64,000 nucleotides of DNA from Gillisella vitis. Its GTDB lineage: Bacteria > Pseudomonadota > Alphaproteobacteria > Rhizobiales > Rhizobiaceae. The notes beneath the pieces were generated by a model. That model worked only from the letters and a program-made list of their open reading frames with translations. It was not told the origin of the DNA and did no database searches. Numbering within the stretch: position 1 is the first letter of the stretch; each line of letters opens with the position of its first letter. Where the stretch lies: positions 1,674,001-1,738,000 of the forward strand of contig NZ_CP056047.1 in the NCBI RefSeq assembly GCF_021559775.1, in the 5' to 3' direction. Below, piece by piece: positions 22,392 to 32,387 of the stretch. Made by a program: the position numbers and the translations under genes.

Positions 22392-23203
22392 GTGACATCC
22401 TGAAGAAAATCGAAGCCTATAAGCGCGAGGAAATCGCGGCAGCCAAGAATGCCGTACCGCTGGACGAGATCAAGGCCCGCGCCGCCGACCAGCCACCGGC
22501 ACGTGGCTTCTACAAGGCATTGCGGGCAAAGCAGGCAGCTGGCAATTTCGGACTGATTGCCGAAATCAAGAAAGCCAGCCCGTCCAAAGGTCTGATCCGT
22601 CCCGATTTTGACCCACCGGCGCTGGCTAGCGCCTATGAAGCGGGCGGGGCTGCCTGTCTGTCCGTGCTGACCGACGCTCCAAGCTTTCAAGGTGCACCGG
22701 ATTTTCTGGTCGCAGCCCGCGCGGCCTGCACACTTCCAGCGCTGCGCAAGGATTTCATGTTCGAGGCCTATCAGGTGCATGAAGCGCGTGCCTGGGGCGC
22801 AGATTGCATCCTGCTGATCATGGCGTCCCTGTCAGATTCTGAGGCCGCCGATCTGGAAGGGGAAGCCCTGGCGCTTGGCATGGACGTGCTGATTGAGGTG
22901 CATGATGAAGAGGAAATGCTGCGGGCGCTGAAACTCGCCTCACCGCTCGTCGGCATCAACAATCGCAATCTGCGCACGTTCGAGGTCGATCTTGCCGTCA
23001 GCGAGAGGCTGGCCGCAATGGTGCCTGCTGACCGGTTGCTGGTCGGCGAAAGCGGAATTTTCACTCACGAAGACTGTCTTCGCCTGCAAAAATCCGGCAT
23101 CAACACCTTCCTGGTTGGTGAAAGCCTGATGCGCAAGGACGATGTGACTGGCGCAACCAAGGCCTTGTTGACCGGTGCGTCCGACCGCATAGCCGCCGAA
23201 TGA
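22388..23203 (+). CDS. trpC: Indole-3-glycerol phosphate synthase
   Basis: Forms indole-3-glycerol phosphate, the step after PRA isomerisation in tryptophan synthesis; a single-domain TIM barrel of 271 residues. Visible blocks are [16 protein letters not shown] (catalytic lysine and glutamate), [58 protein letters not shown] and [14 protein letters not shown] 22388 overlaps the trpD stop, and its own stop overlaps moaC by four bases. Confidence 0.97.
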
Positions 23204-23685
23204 GCGGCCTGACCCATATCGGTGCTGCGGGCGAAGCGCATATGGTCGATGTCGGCGACAAGGTCGAGACCGTGCGGGTCGCTATAGCCGAGGGTCATAT
23301 CCGCATGGCGCCGGCAACGCTGGTGTTGATCCGCGACGGCAATGCCAAGAAGGGCGACGTGATCGGCACGGCACGGCTGGCCGGTATCATGGCCGCCAAG
23401 CGCACGGCAGACCTGATCCCTCTCTGTCATCCATTGATGTTGACCAAGGTCAGTGTCGACATCACCGAGGACACCACCCTGCCCGGCCTGCGCGTCACAG
23501 CAACCGTCAAACTAACCGGTAAAACCGGCGTCGAGATGGAAGCGCTGACTGCCGTTTCGGTTGCCTGCCTGACGATTTACGACATGGCAAAAGCTGCCGA
23601 CAAGACCATGGAGATCGGCGGAATTCGGGTGGTTGAAAAGACCGGCGGAAAATCCGGCCCGTTTCGTCATCCGGAGGCCGGATAA
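23200..23685 (+). CDS. moaC: Cyclic pyranopterin monophosphate synthase MoaC
   Basis: Second step of molybdopterin synthesis, forming cPMP from the MoaA product. The product is 161 residues. It shows the MoaC signatures [42 protein letters not shown] and [22 protein letters not shown], the last with the substrate-site acid residues. Placed in a trpD-trpC-moaC-moeA run with one- to four-base overlaps, which implies co-translation with tryptophan genes. Confidence 0.97.
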   Translation: MSGLTHIGAAGEAHMVDVGDKVETVRVAIAEGHIRMAPATLVLIRDGNAKKGDVIGTARLAGIMAAKRTADLIPLCHPLMLTKVSVDITEDTTLPGLRVTATVKLTGKTGVEMEALTAVSVACLTIYDMAKAADKTMEIGGIRVVEKTGGKSGPFRHPEAG

Positions 23686-24902
23686 TGGCGCTGCTACCCG
23701 TGGAAGAGGCTCAAGCCAGACTGCTGGCGTCTGCAACCCCGGTGCAGGACACCGAAATTCTGCCGCTCCGCCAGGCCCGCAATCGCATTCTCGCAGAGGA
23801 TATGGCAGCTCGGCTGACGCAGCCGCCTTTCGATGCCTCGGCCATGGACGGCTATGCGCTGCGGGCCGAAGATGCCCTCTCGCCGGGGAGTGAATTGTCC
23901 GTGGTCGGCCAATCGGCGGCAGGACACGGCTTTGATGGCAGGGTGGGCGCCGGTCAATGCGTGCGGATCTTTACCGGCGCCCCGGTGCCAGAGGGCGCCG
24001 ATAGCGTCCTCATTCAGGAAGATACGGAACCGGCGGAAAAGAGCCTTCGTATCCGCACCACATTCGCCGCTGTGCAAGGACGCCATATCCGGCCTCGCGG
24101 CCAGGATTTTGCTGAAGGCACGGTTTTGATTCCGGCAGGTAAGGCTTTGGATTTTGCCAAGCTGATGCTGGCCGCAAGCGGCAATCATGCAAATGCCCTG
24201 GTCTATCGCAAGCCGCTGATCGCCCTTCTCGCCACTGGCGACGAGCTGGTTACGCCTGGTACTGCGCCGGGGCCAACCCAGATCATTGCCTCGAATACAT
24301 TTGCCATTGCCGCCCTTGCCGAAAATCTGGGCGCCGATGTTCTGGATCTCGGCATCGTGCCTGATGATCATGACGCCATCGTCACTGCCATCCGCAAAGC
24401 AGAGGCGGCAGGCGCGGATGTGCTGGTGACGACCGGTGGCGCATCTGTCGGCGATCACGACCTGGTGCAGGCAGCGCTTACTGATGCGGGCATGGTGCTG
24501 GATTTCTGGAAAATCGCCATGCGTCCCGGCAAACCGCTGATGGTGGGCAAGCTCGGACCGATGCATGTGCTCGGCCTGCCCGGCAATCCCGTCTCCAGCA
24601 TGGTCTGTAGCCTGCTGTTTCTCGAACCGCTAATCGCCAAGCTTGGCCATCGCGCTTTGCCGCAGCGCCTCAGACACGCCCGCACGGCAACTGCACTTGC
24701 TGCCAACGATCAGCGACAGGACTACCTGCGCGCCCAATTGCGGGTCGATTCAGCGGATGGGCTTTGGGTGACGACCTTTCCGAAGCAAGATTCCTCGATG
24801 ATGCGGATTTTCGCCGAGGCCGGGGCCTTGATCGTGCGGCCACCGCATGCATCGGCCCTTCGGGAAGGCGGCCAATGCATGGTGTTGTTATTGCATCCGT
24901 AA
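23685..24902 (+). CDS. moeA: Molybdopterin molybdenumtransferase MoeA
   Basis: Inserts molybdate into adenylylated molybdopterin. The product is 405 residues with the usual four-domain order: N-terminal PPFDASAMDGYALRAED, GAPVPEGADSVLIQED, then the MoCF-binding domain LLATGDELVTPG and VLVTTGGASVGDHDLV, RPGKPLMVGKLG and LGLPGNPVSSMVC, and a C-terminal beta barrel. Start and moaC stop share one base (TAATG). It ends the tightly packed run; a 74-base gap separates the PAP2 gene. Confidence 0.97.
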   Translation: MALLPVEEAQARLLASATPVQDTEILPLRQARNRILAEDMAARLTQPPFDASAMDGYALRAEDALSPGSELSVVGQSAAGHGFDGRVGAGQCVRIFTGAPVPEGADSVLIQEDTEPAEKSLRIRTTFAAVQGRHIRPRGQDFAEGTVLIPAGKALDFAKLMLAASGNHANALVYRKPLIALLATGDELVTPGTAPGPTQIIASNTFAIAALAENLGADVLDLGIVPDDHDAIVTAIRKAEAAGADVLVTTGGASVGDHDLVQAALTDAGMVLDFWKIAMRPGKPLMVGKLGPMHVLGLPGNPVSSMVCSLLFLEPLIAKLGHRALPQRLRHARTATALAANDQRQDYLRAQLRVDSADGLWVTTFPKQDSSMMRIFAEAGALIVRPPHASALREGGQCMVLLLHP

Positions 24903-24976
24903 ACGCCTCTTGGTGAAAGGCATCTGCCGCATTATCTACTGAAACGAAAAGCGGACGACCAAACCCGGAGCACGCC

Positions 24977-25681
24977 TTGAAATTTCTGCCTGAACGTCTG
25001 CGCGACCGGATTGAGCCGCGCCTTCTCGCCAGTCTGACCGTATTGGCCGGTCTTGGGTTGCTGTTTGCAAAAATCGCAGAAGACGTTTTCGAGCAGGAGA
25101 GCCATGCCTTCGATCGCGCCATATTGCTGGCGCTCCGGATCAAGGACGATCCCGGCCTGACCATCGGCCCGCCCTGGCTGGTCAATTCAGTGCGCGACAT
25201 TACCAGCCTTGGCGGCTTCACGGTGATTACCCTCGTCACCGTGTTGACGATGTTCTATCTGCTTGCTGCGGGCAAAACCCGCAATGCCGTGATTGTCGGG
25301 CTGGCGATTTCGCTCGGAGCCTTAGCCGAATCTGGTCTGAAACTGCTGTTTTCGCGCGCCCGGCCCGATGTCGTGCCGCATCTGGTCACCGTGCAAACCA
25401 TGAGCTTTCCAAGCGGCCATGCCATGATGTCGGCCATTACCTATCTGACGCTTGGCGCCATGCTGGCCCGCGCTCAGCCGACATGGCAATTGCGCTATTT
25501 CACCTTTGGTGCTGGCCTGTTCCTGACGCTGCTGATCGGGGTTAGCCGGGTGTTTCTCGGCGTGCATTGGCCAACGGATATCATCGCGGGCTGGACGGTC
25601 GGCGGTGCCTGGGCGCTGTGCGTCTGGATGATAGCCGATGCGTTGAACCGCCGCCGCACACCACTTGAACCTGAACAGTGA
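24977..25681 (+). CDS. PAP2-superfamily membrane phosphatase
   Basis: Integral membrane phosphatase of the PAP2 type, 234 residues, acting on a lipid phosphate or undecaprenyl-pyrophosphate-like substrate at the inner membrane. The three motifs are present: KLLFSRARPD (C1), PSGHAMM (C2, catalytic histidine) and SRVFLGVHWPTDIIAG (C3). About five to six hydrophobic segments surround them. Its TGA abuts directly the TGA of the convergent cobQ, with no base between. Confidence 0.9.
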   Translation: MKFLPERLRDRIEPRLLASLTVLAGLGLLFAKIAEDVFEQESHAFDRAILLALRIKDDPGLTIGPPWLVNSVRDITSLGGFTVITLVTVLTMFYLLAAGKTRNAVIVGLAISLGALAESGLKLLFSRARPDVVPHLVTVQTMSFPSGHAMMSAITYLTLGAMLARAQPTWQLRYFTFGAGLFLTLLIGVSRVFLGVHWPTDIIAGWTVGGAWALCVWMIADALNRRRTPLEPEQ

Positions 25682-27136
25682 TCAGCCGATCAACTGGTCC
25701 AGCCAAGCCTTGTCCAGCACGCTTTCAAGCTCACGAGCCAGATCGTCCAACGCCTGTTCGACGCTTTGCCGGTAATTTACTGTACCATTGCTGATCCCGA
25801 AGCTTTGCAGCAGCGCAGCCCGGTATTCGTCATTGCCAAACAGCCCATGCAGATAGGTGCCCATCACCTTACCATCAGCAGAAATCGCCCCATCGGCGCG
25901 ACCACGGATCGTCAGGGCAGGACGCTGGCAATCCGGGCCATCGGTCTGGCCGAGGTGAATTTCATAGCCACTCAGGGCCGTGTCGTATTCCAGCGAATGG
26001 GCCGCACTATTGCGGACGGTCTTTTCTGGTGCCATCTCTGTGTCGATCTCAAGCAGACCAAGGCCTTCGACGCGGCAAGGCGCACCTTCCAGCCCCAGCG
26101 GATCGGCAACGCTGTTGCCCAGCATTTGATAGCCCCCGCAAATGCCAATGATCCGCCCGCCACGCCGACGATGCAGGGCAAGGTCCTTGTCCCATCCCTG
26201 CGCGCGCAGATCCGCCAGATCGCCAATCGTTGCCTTGGACCCCGGCAGAATCACCAGGGCCGCATCGGTGGGCAAGGGTTCGCCGGGACGCACATAGACC
26301 AGATCAACGGAAGGTTCCGAGGCCAGCGGATCGAAATCATCAAAATTGGCAATACGCGACAGAACCGGCACGGCGATCTTCAAAGCGCCCGTCGAACTGC
26401 GGCTCAGTCGCTCCAGCGCCACACTGTCTTCCGGCGGCAAGCGGCCAGCGGCCTTCAACCAGGGCACAATGCCGAAACTCGGCCAGCCGGTATATTGGGT
26501 AATGGCTCCGATTCCGTCGGCAAACAGGCTCTGGTCACCCCGGAACTTGTTGATGATATAGCCAGAAATCATCCGCCGGTCTTCCTCCGGCAGGATGGCA
26601 TGGGTGCCGACCAGCGAGGCGATTACCCCGCCGCGGTCAATATCGCCAACCAACACCACCGGCACATTGGCGCGCGTGGCAAAGCCCATATTGGCGATGT
26701 CTCCAGCCCTCAGATTGATCTCGGCTGGCGACCCCGCTCCCTCGACAATCACCAGATCGGCACCGGCCTTCATCTGCTCAAAACTATCAAGCACAGCACC
26801 CAGCAATTGCGGTTTCAGCCGCTGGTAATCGCGGCCCTTCGCTTGGCCGAAAACCCGGCCTTGTACGATGATCTGGCTGCCGGTCTCGCTTTGTGGTTTC
26901 AGCAAAACCGGGTTCATATGCACCGAAGATGGCACGCCACAGGCCAGCGCCTGGAGCCATTGCGCCCTGCCGATTTCCCCGCCATCATCAGCCACGGCGG
27001 CATTGTTGGACATGTTCTGCGGCTTGAACGGACGCACGACGCGTCCATGCAGCCTCGCCAAGCGGCAAAGGCCGGCCACCAGCACCGTCTTGCCGACATC
27101 CGAGCCGGTACCCTGGAGCATAACCATCCGTGTCAT
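25682..27136 (-). CDS. cobQ: Cobyric acid synthase
   Basis: Glutamine- and ATP-dependent amidation of four side chains of adenosyl-cobyrinate a,c-diamide in B12 synthesis. The product is 484 residues, the family length. An N-terminal dethiobiotin-synthetase-like P-loop (MLQGTGSDVGKTVLVAGLCRL, then VRPFKPQNMSNNA) is followed by a C-terminal glutaminase domain with GICGGYQMLG (nucleophile cysteine) and GTYLHGLFG. ATG 27136 is chosen over upstream in-frame codons because MTRMVMLQG matches CobQ. It stands alone here; no other cob gene and no convincing cobalamin riboswitch is seen upstream. B12 is needed by NrdJ in this window. Confidence 0.96.
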   Translation of the reverse strand: MTRMVMLQGTGSDVGKTVLVAGLCRLARLHGRVVRPFKPQNMSNNAAVADDGGEIGRAQWLQALACGVPSSVHMNPVLLKPQSETGSQIIVQGRVFGQAKGRDYQRLKPQLLGAVLDSFEQMKAGADLVIVEGAGSPAEINLRAGDIANMGFATRANVPVVLVGDIDRGGVIASLVGTHAILPEEDRRMISGYIINKFRGDQSLFADGIGAITQYTGWPSFGIVPWLKAAGRLPPEDSVALERLSRSSTGALKIAVPVLSRIANFDDFDPLASEPSVDLVYVRPGEPLPTDAALVILPGSKATIGDLADLRAQGWDKDLALHRRRGGRIIGICGGYQMLGNSVADPLGLEGAPCRVEGLGLLEIDTEMAPEKTVRNSAAHSLEYDTALSGYEIHLGQTDGPDCQRPALTIRGRADGAISADGKVMGTYLHGLFGNDEYRAALLQSFGISNGTVNYRQSVEQALDDLARELESVLDKAWLDQLIG

Positions 27137-27704
27137 GACGTTTGCCAGCTCCTGCAATTTGGTTCAAAGCGCAGCCATGTTCAGAATGGGCGGCGCGTCT
27201 TTCTACCAGATCTCATGTCGATGGTTTGTGGTATGGCCTGCGGCCCGCCGGAAGGCAATGGCGGTCAAAGATTGGCTTTTCCACAGTTTTTCCTGAAAAG
27301 GATACAAAGCCAGCGGGAACCGGTATGATTGACAGCGCCGGATTCCTGCCTTTTTTCAATCCATTGGGGGTTCATCAGGATGTGGGAGCGCTCGGATTTA
27401 CCCATGAAAGCATGTGCGTTTGCACGATGCTTAGTGGCTTTTATGCGACATTTATTCGAACAAAAAGCTGTAAGGTGGTTGATTTATACGGCCAAGACCC
27501 TACCCTTGTCGTTGTCGTAAACAGACAAGGACTGCCTTGGGACTGGACCGGACTTCATAATCCGCCAGGCTCGCCGACGAGCGGTCCTTCCATCCAATAT
27601 GCCCGACCCGGGTTGCGAAATATGCGGCCGGGATCGGCTGTCATGCGTGAAACAATCACGCCCATGCGCTAAACATGCGCCAATAAAACGGAGAACTCCA
27701 CGAT
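27137..27704. other. cobQ/proX divergent intergenic region
   Basis: This 568-base stretch separates cobQ from the betaine-type transporter. A possible weak hairpin is CTTGTC/GACAAG at about 27506-27530. A frame that stays open through most of it has unremarkable composition and no family features, so I do not call it a gene. GGAG at 27691-27694 serves proX. No cobalamin riboswitch boxes were recognised. Confidence 0.45.
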
Positions 27705-28703
27705 ATGAGGACATTGATCGTTTCCACGATACTCGCCGCCGGATTGTATGGCATGGCCGGTTCTGCCGAAGCTGCCGATTGCGGCTCGGTCTCCATTGCG
27801 GAAATGAACTGGGCCTCAGCCGGCGTCGCGGCCAATGTCGACAAGATCATTCTGGAAAGCGGTTATGGTTGTTCCGTCAATCTGGTGACTGGTGACACCA
27901 TGCCAACATTCACCTCAATGAATGAAAAGGGCGAGCCGGATCTGGCCCCTGAGCTTTGGGTCAATACGATTCAAAAGCCGCTGGCGGAAGCCGTCAAGGA
28001 CGGTCGCCTGCTCAAAGCCGCACGCATTCTGAAGGATGGCGGCGTTGAGGGTTGGTGGGTTCCGAAATATATCACCGATGAGCATCCCGACATCAAGACT
28101 GTCCAGGACGCGCTGAAACATCCCGAGCTTTTTCCCGCCCCGGAAGATCCGTCCAAGGGCGCTGTTACCAATTGCCCATCCGGTTGGGCCTGCCAGGTCA
28201 CCACGGAGAATATCTACAAGGCGCTAAAGGGTGACGATGCAGGCTTCCAGCTTGTCGACAGCGGCTCGTCTGCCGCGCTGGACGGCTCGATTGCCAATGC
28301 CATTGAAAAGAAGCAGGGATGGCTTGGCTATTATTGGGCGCCGACCGCCATTCTCGGCAAATATGATATGGTCAAGCTTGGCATGGATACTCCCTTCGAC
28401 AAGGCCGAATGGGACCGCTGCACCTCGGTTGTCGATTGTGCCGATCCCCGTGTCAACGATTATCCGGTCACGGATGTCTATAGTGTCGTCACCAAGAACT
28501 TTGCCGAGAAGGCAGGTGTGACGATGGACTATGTCGGCAAACGCCAGTGGGACAATGAAACCATTGGCAAGGTTCTGGCCTGGATGAGCGAAAACCAGGC
28601 GGACAATGCCGATGCGGCTGAATATTTCCTGAAGACCTATCCCGATGTCTGGACACAGTGGGTCTCACCTGACGTCGCTGAAAAGGTCAAGGCCGCTCTT
28701 TGA
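27705..28703 (+). CDS. Glycine betaine/proline-type ABC transporter binding protein
   Basis: Periplasmic receptor of the OpuAC/ProX family, 332 residues. A Sec signal peptide covers about residues 1-23 (ending GSAEA before ADCGSV). The mature part has IAEMNWASAGVAANVDKIILESGYGC, then EPDLAPELWVN and GWLGYYWAP. Quaternary-ammonium binding sites use aromatic residues, and several Trp/Tyr are present, but the exact ligand (betaine, proline betaine, choline) cannot be fixed. It begins a three-gene operon and is followed by a strong hairpin. Confidence 0.88.
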   Translation: MRTLIVSTILAAGLYGMAGSAEAADCGSVSIAEMNWASAGVAANVDKIILESGYGCSVNLVTGDTMPTFTSMNEKGEPDLAPELWVNTIQKPLAEAVKDGRLLKAARILKDGGVEGWWVPKYITDEHPDIKTVQDALKHPELFPAPEDPSKGAVTNCPSGWACQVTTENIYKALKGDDAGFQLVDSGSSAALDGSIANAIEKKQGWLGYYWAPTAILGKYDMVKLGMDTPFDKAEWDRCTSVVDCADPRVNDYPVTDVYSVVTKNFAEKAGVTMDYVGKRQWDNETIGKVLAWMSENQADNADAAEYFLKTYPDVWTQWVSPDVAEKVKAAL

Positions 28704-28759
28704 CACAGCCCGGAAGCCTGCCTTTCCGCGATCTCTCATCCGTGATGAATTCAATCACT

Positions 28760-28797
28760 CGCACATGACGATAGACATGTCTCTAACGTCATGTGCG
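28760..28797 (+). promoter_or_regulatory. Intercistronic hairpin after the betaine-binding protein gene
   Basis: CGCACATGACG pairs perfectly over 11 bp with CGTCATGTGCG. Its 16-base loop contains the palindrome AGACATGTCT. No T-run follows. It sits in the 200-base gap before the permease, in the same position as the aapJ-aapQ hairpin, and probably sets the binding-protein excess. Confidence 0.7.
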
Positions 28798-28903
28798 CAG
28801 CGGCTTGGCCATGCCACCGCCCCCCCGCAATACAATGATCAAGCCGCATCGATAAAGCCGAACACATCGGCATTGGCTTTGATCCGCACGATAAGGAGCA
28901 CAT

Positions 28904-29818
28904 ATGGCATCCGCTATCTGTAGCTATATCCCCACCCTCCTCTGCCAGTTTCCGGCGGTCGATGACACTCTGATGCGGAGTTTCAAGAAGACCGTCGATA
29001 CCGGCTTCAAGACGTTCGTCCGCTCCTATGGCGATTTCCTCGACGGATTGACCCTGCCGCTGCAATGGTTCCTGAACTGGCTTCAGGCGCTGTTCGTTGA
29101 TACGCCCTGGATCGTGATGATCATCGCACTGGCCGCTATTGTCTATGGCGTCAGCCGCAATTGGCGCATTACGCTCGGCACGGCTCTTGCCATGGTTTTG
29201 ATCGGCATGGCCGGTCTCTGGCAGGATACCATGATAACGCTTGCCATGGTGACCGTTTGCACGCTCTGCGCCGTCGTCATCGGCATTCCCTTGGGTATCT
29301 GGATGGCGCGGTCCGACCGCGCCCAATCGACCTTAAACCCGGTGCTCGACGTAATGCAGACGATGCCGAGTTTCGTCTATCTGATCCCTGTTGTGATGAT
29401 TTTCGGGATCGGCAAGGTGCCGGGCCTGATCGCAGTGGTGATCTATGCCATCGCGCCGATTATCCGGCTCACCAATCTCGGTATCCGCCTTGTCAGCCGC
29501 GAAGCCATCGAAGCGGCGGATGCTTTCGGGTCGTCGGAGCGCCAGAAACTGTTCAATGTGCAGATCCCGCTGGCGCTGCCCAACATCATGGCGGGCATCA
29601 ACCAGACGATCATGATGTCGCTGGCCATGGTGGTCATCGCCTCAATGATCGGTGTTGGCGGGCTCGGCAAGAATGTCCTGCAGGCCATCACCAACCAGTT
29701 CTTCACCATCGGCCTGCTCAACGGCTTTGCCCTTGTGGCAATCGCCATCATTTTCGACAGGGCAAGCCAAGCCTATGGCAAACGCCTCCAGAAACATACA
29801 CAGGTGCTGCATGGCTAG
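28904..29818 (+). CDS. Glycine betaine/proline-type ABC transporter permease
   Basis: ProW/OpuAB-type inner-membrane permease, 304 residues. Hydrophobic segments are near residues 61-80, 88-105, 108-130 and 146-175, and further C-terminal. The EAA loop is SREAIEAADAFGSSERQKLFNVQIPLALPNIMAGINQ. AAGGAG lies five bases before ATG 28904, which decides the start. Its 3' end overlaps the ATPase gene by eight bases. Confidence 0.92.
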   Translation: MASAICSYIPTLLCQFPAVDDTLMRSFKKTVDTGFKTFVRSYGDFLDGLTLPLQWFLNWLQALFVDTPWIVMIIALAAIVYGVSRNWRITLGTALAMVLIGMAGLWQDTMITLAMVTVCTLCAVVIGIPLGIWMARSDRAQSTLNPVLDVMQTMPSFVYLIPVVMIFGIGKVPGLIAVVIYAIAPIIRLTNLGIRLVSREAIEAADAFGSSERQKLFNVQIPLALPNIMAGINQTIMMSLAMVVIASMIGVGGLGKNVLQAITNQFFTIGLLNGFALVAIAIIFDRASQAYGKRLQKHTQVLHG

Positions 29819-30863
29819 TCACGGCATAGACATCCGCAATCTCTACAAGATTTTCGGCCCCGATGAGAAAACCCATATCGACGCCGTACGCCAGGGCATC
29901 ACCAAGGCCGAGTTGAATGACAGGCATCACCATGTGCTCGGCCTGCGCGACATCAGCATCGACATGCCCGGTGGTGAGATCACCGTGGTGATGGGGCTTT
30001 CCGGCTCCGGCAAATCCACGCTGATCCGCCATATCAACCGGTTGATCGAACCGACAGCGGGCGAAGTGCTCTATGATGGAACCGATATATGCGCCATGTC
30101 GCCTGCGCAACTGCGTGATTTCCGGCGCCGGAAAACCGCGATGGTCTTTCAGAAGTTCGGCCTGCTGCCACATCGAACCGTGATGGAAAACGTCCTCTAC
30201 GGCCTCGATATTCAGGGCATGCCACGGCAGGAAAGTCTTGCCAAGGGGCATTACTGGATCGAGCGGGTCGGGCTTTCCGGCTTTGAGAATCATTACCCGA
30301 ACCAACTTTCCGGTGGCATGCAGCAGCGTGTCGGCCTGGCGCGGGCCCTCGCAACTGATGCCGATATCCTCTTGATGGACGAGGCCTATTCCGCGCTGGA
30401 CCCGCTGATCCGGGTCGATATGCAAACCATGCTGATCGACTTGCAGCAGGAATTGCAAAAGACCGTGGTGTTCATCACCCACGATCTGGATGAGGCTTTG
30501 CGTCTGGGCGACAAGATCGCCATTCTGCGCGATGGCGAGGTGGTGCAGCAGGGCAGCGGTCAGGATATCGTGCTGCGTCCAGCGGACGATTACATCTCCG
30601 CCTTCGTGCGCGAGGTCAATCGTGGCCGGGTGATCCGCATCGGCACGGTTATGGTCCCGGCGGACAGCCAGTCCGGCCAGTTCAAGCTCACCGCCCGCAC
30701 GACTCTGGAGGCGGCGGCCCGGGCCATGGTCGAGCAAGGCGTCACAGAGGCGCAAGTGACCGATAAAGCGGGTCACCAGATCGGCACCATCGACCTCTCG
30801 ATCATCCTTTCGGCCATGGTCTCACCTGCGCACAGCGTCCAACCGGCGCTAGCAGCGGAATAA
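29811..30863 (+). CDS. Glycine betaine/proline-type ABC transporter ATPase
   Basis: ProV/OpuAA-type ATPase, 350 residues. Walker A is GLSGSGKST, Q-loop VFQKFGLLPHR, signature LSGGMQQR, Walker B ILLMDEAYSALDP, and switch FITHDLDEAL. A short C-terminal part (from about residue 275) resembles a degenerate CBS pair, which in OpuA senses ionic strength. ATG 29811 overlaps the permease end; the longer upstream frame lies inside the permease and is rejected. Confidence 0.93.
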   Translation: MASHGIDIRNLYKIFGPDEKTHIDAVRQGITKAELNDRHHHVLGLRDISIDMPGGEITVVMGLSGSGKSTLIRHINRLIEPTAGEVLYDGTDICAMSPAQLRDFRRRKTAMVFQKFGLLPHRTVMENVLYGLDIQGMPRQESLAKGHYWIERVGLSGFENHYPNQLSGGMQQRVGLARALATDADILLMDEAYSALDPLIRVDMQTMLIDLQQELQKTVVFITHDLDEALRLGDKIAILRDGEVVQQGSGQDIVLRPADDYISAFVREVNRGRVIRIGTVMVPADSQSGQFKLTARTTLEAAARAMVEQGVTEAQVTDKAGHQIGTIDLSIILSAMVSPAHSVQPALAAE

Positions 30864-30957
30864 GCAATCCTGGCGGCAAGCAAGACATCAACCCACTGCC
30901 TTGCCGCCATGTTCTTCAATTCAGAATCGCATGGGTCAGCATTGCTATCGCCAGCTA

Positions 30958-31980
30958 TTACGCTCCAGCAATAGAAGCTTGAATGAAGGCAACGTATTTG
31001 TCCTTGAGACCCGGTTGCAGCCGCTCGGCCATCAGCATGGCGATCTGGAATTGGGTGAAACTATCGGTTTCTTCCAGCGCCATTTCCGCCAGACCCGTGA
31101 CGCCTTCGGCATAAAGTTCAGGAGAATCAGCCACCTGCTGGATAAAGCTGCCCAGAAACCGGTTGACCGTGAATTTGCCCAGACGCTGGCGCTCATCGAT
31201 GGAAAGCGGCGAGCCGACCCGGTTGATCAGCACGAAAACATCGAGAAATAGCAGAAGCATTTCATAATGAACCGCACTCTCCGGCAGTCCGGCTTCAAGC
31301 AACATAACCTTGCGTTCCGCATCGATCTGCGCCTTTTCAGCCCATTTTGCGGCATTGTAACGATAGCGGATCGACGGATCATGCGCCATTTTTCCAGTCG
31401 CAAACAGGGATAGTGCAATGGCCCAATCGCATGTCGCTGCCTTGGTCGGATGGGAGCGCAGAAACAGATCCATTGTCGCAAGCCAGACTTCGCGGCGCAG
31501 GATGGAATAGAAACCGCCATTGTTGGTCGGGCTGTTCTGCAGATAGGCGAGCATTCTTTCGCCGGGGTCATACTCTTCCAGGGCAAAGGCCTGAACCGAA
31601 CCAGTTTCGGATCGCTGGAGGAAGCTTTCGGTTACCGGCAGCACGCCAACGTAATCGAAGGGCAGATCATCGAGATCGAAAGGTGCCTGATCCGCTTCCG
31701 CAAGGATCTCGTCATCATCGCCCATCGGCATGATGAAGGGCGTGGAGGCTGCCTCGACAGCGTTGAACATATTGGCGAAGGCCGTTTGTGCCTCGCTTGC
31801 CACATAGGTCAATCGGGGAGAAAGGTCTTGCAAATAGGCTTTTTTGGCGGCATCGCCGGAATTGTCGCTGACCACCAGCAGGGCGTCCCGCGCCTCGCAA
31901 AAAGCAAGCGCACTGTTGATAGCAGCGCGCGAACCGTCGAGCGGGCGATGGCTGGGCATGCAGATAGTCAGTTCGGCCAT
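30958..31980 (-). CDS. Family 2-like glycosyltransferase
   Basis: GT-A fold glycosyltransferase, 340 residues, probably cytoplasmic. Strand-1 motif LTICMPSHRPLDGSRAAINSA and VVSDNSGD give the nucleotide-sugar site. MPMGDDDEIL carries the DXD-like metal motif. About residues 190-340 form a helical tail of unknown role. ATG 31980 has CGGAG seven bases upstream. It is transcribed away from the GT41 pair at 32.4 kb; donor and acceptor are unknown. Confidence 0.8.
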   Translation of the reverse strand: MAELTICMPSHRPLDGSRAAINSALAFCEARDALLVVSDNSGDAAKKAYLQDLSPRLTYVASEAQTAFANMFNAVEAASTPFIMPMGDDDEILAEADQAPFDLDDLPFDYVGVLPVTESFLQRSETGSVQAFALEEYDPGERMLAYLQNSPTNNGGFYSILRREVWLATMDLFLRSHPTKAATCDWAIALSLFATGKMAHDPSIRYRYNAAKWAEKAQIDAERKVMLLEAGLPESAVHYEMLLLFLDVFVLINRVGSPLSIDERQRLGKFTVNRFLGSFIQQVADSPELYAEGVTGLAEMALEETDSFTQFQIAMLMAERLQPGLKDKYVAFIQASIAGA

Positions 31981-32387
31981 AGAAACACTCCGGAAAAATG
32001 CGGGCCCCATGACAAGCCCCCATTGCAGAAAATAGCATTCAGGCGGGATCAGCTCTCAGACAATTTTCCCAGCTCAGACTCGAAATGGGTAATTATACAA
32101 TATCCGCAAAGCTTTGCCGCATTTGGTTCGCCTTTGAAGAACAGCGATATCCTACCGTCAAACGTTGCGGCACCTGTGTCAACCAGCGGATGAAGCCGAC
32201 CGCAAGCCTCACGCAAGGCTCAACGGAGTCAAATGGTCGATCACCAAACAATGCCGCGAATTATTCGGTTGATAAAATCGCAAGCTCTGCTCCAGCGACG
32301 ATTGTTTAAGAACCAATGCAGATAATATTGGCAGAGACTCACAACAGACACGCCGGGCAAAAGCCAAGACAGCAGGAGACCTTCATC
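31981..32387. other. Intergenic region between divergent glycosyltransferase genes
   Basis: This 407-base stretch shows no convincing gene on either strand. Short frames in it lack ribosome sites. It must carry the promoters of the leftward glycosyltransferase and of the rightward small-protein/GT41 pair. Confidence 0.45.

Noticed and set aside
27142-27672. A 176-codon frame across the cobQ-betaine transporter gap
   Set aside because: No ribosome site, no family features, composition of an intergenic region, and it would cover both divergent promoters.
26480-27700. Cobalamin riboswitch upstream of cobQ
   Set aside because: GGGAACCGGT-like wording near 27313 looked suggestive, but the other conserved boxes and the expected order are absent.
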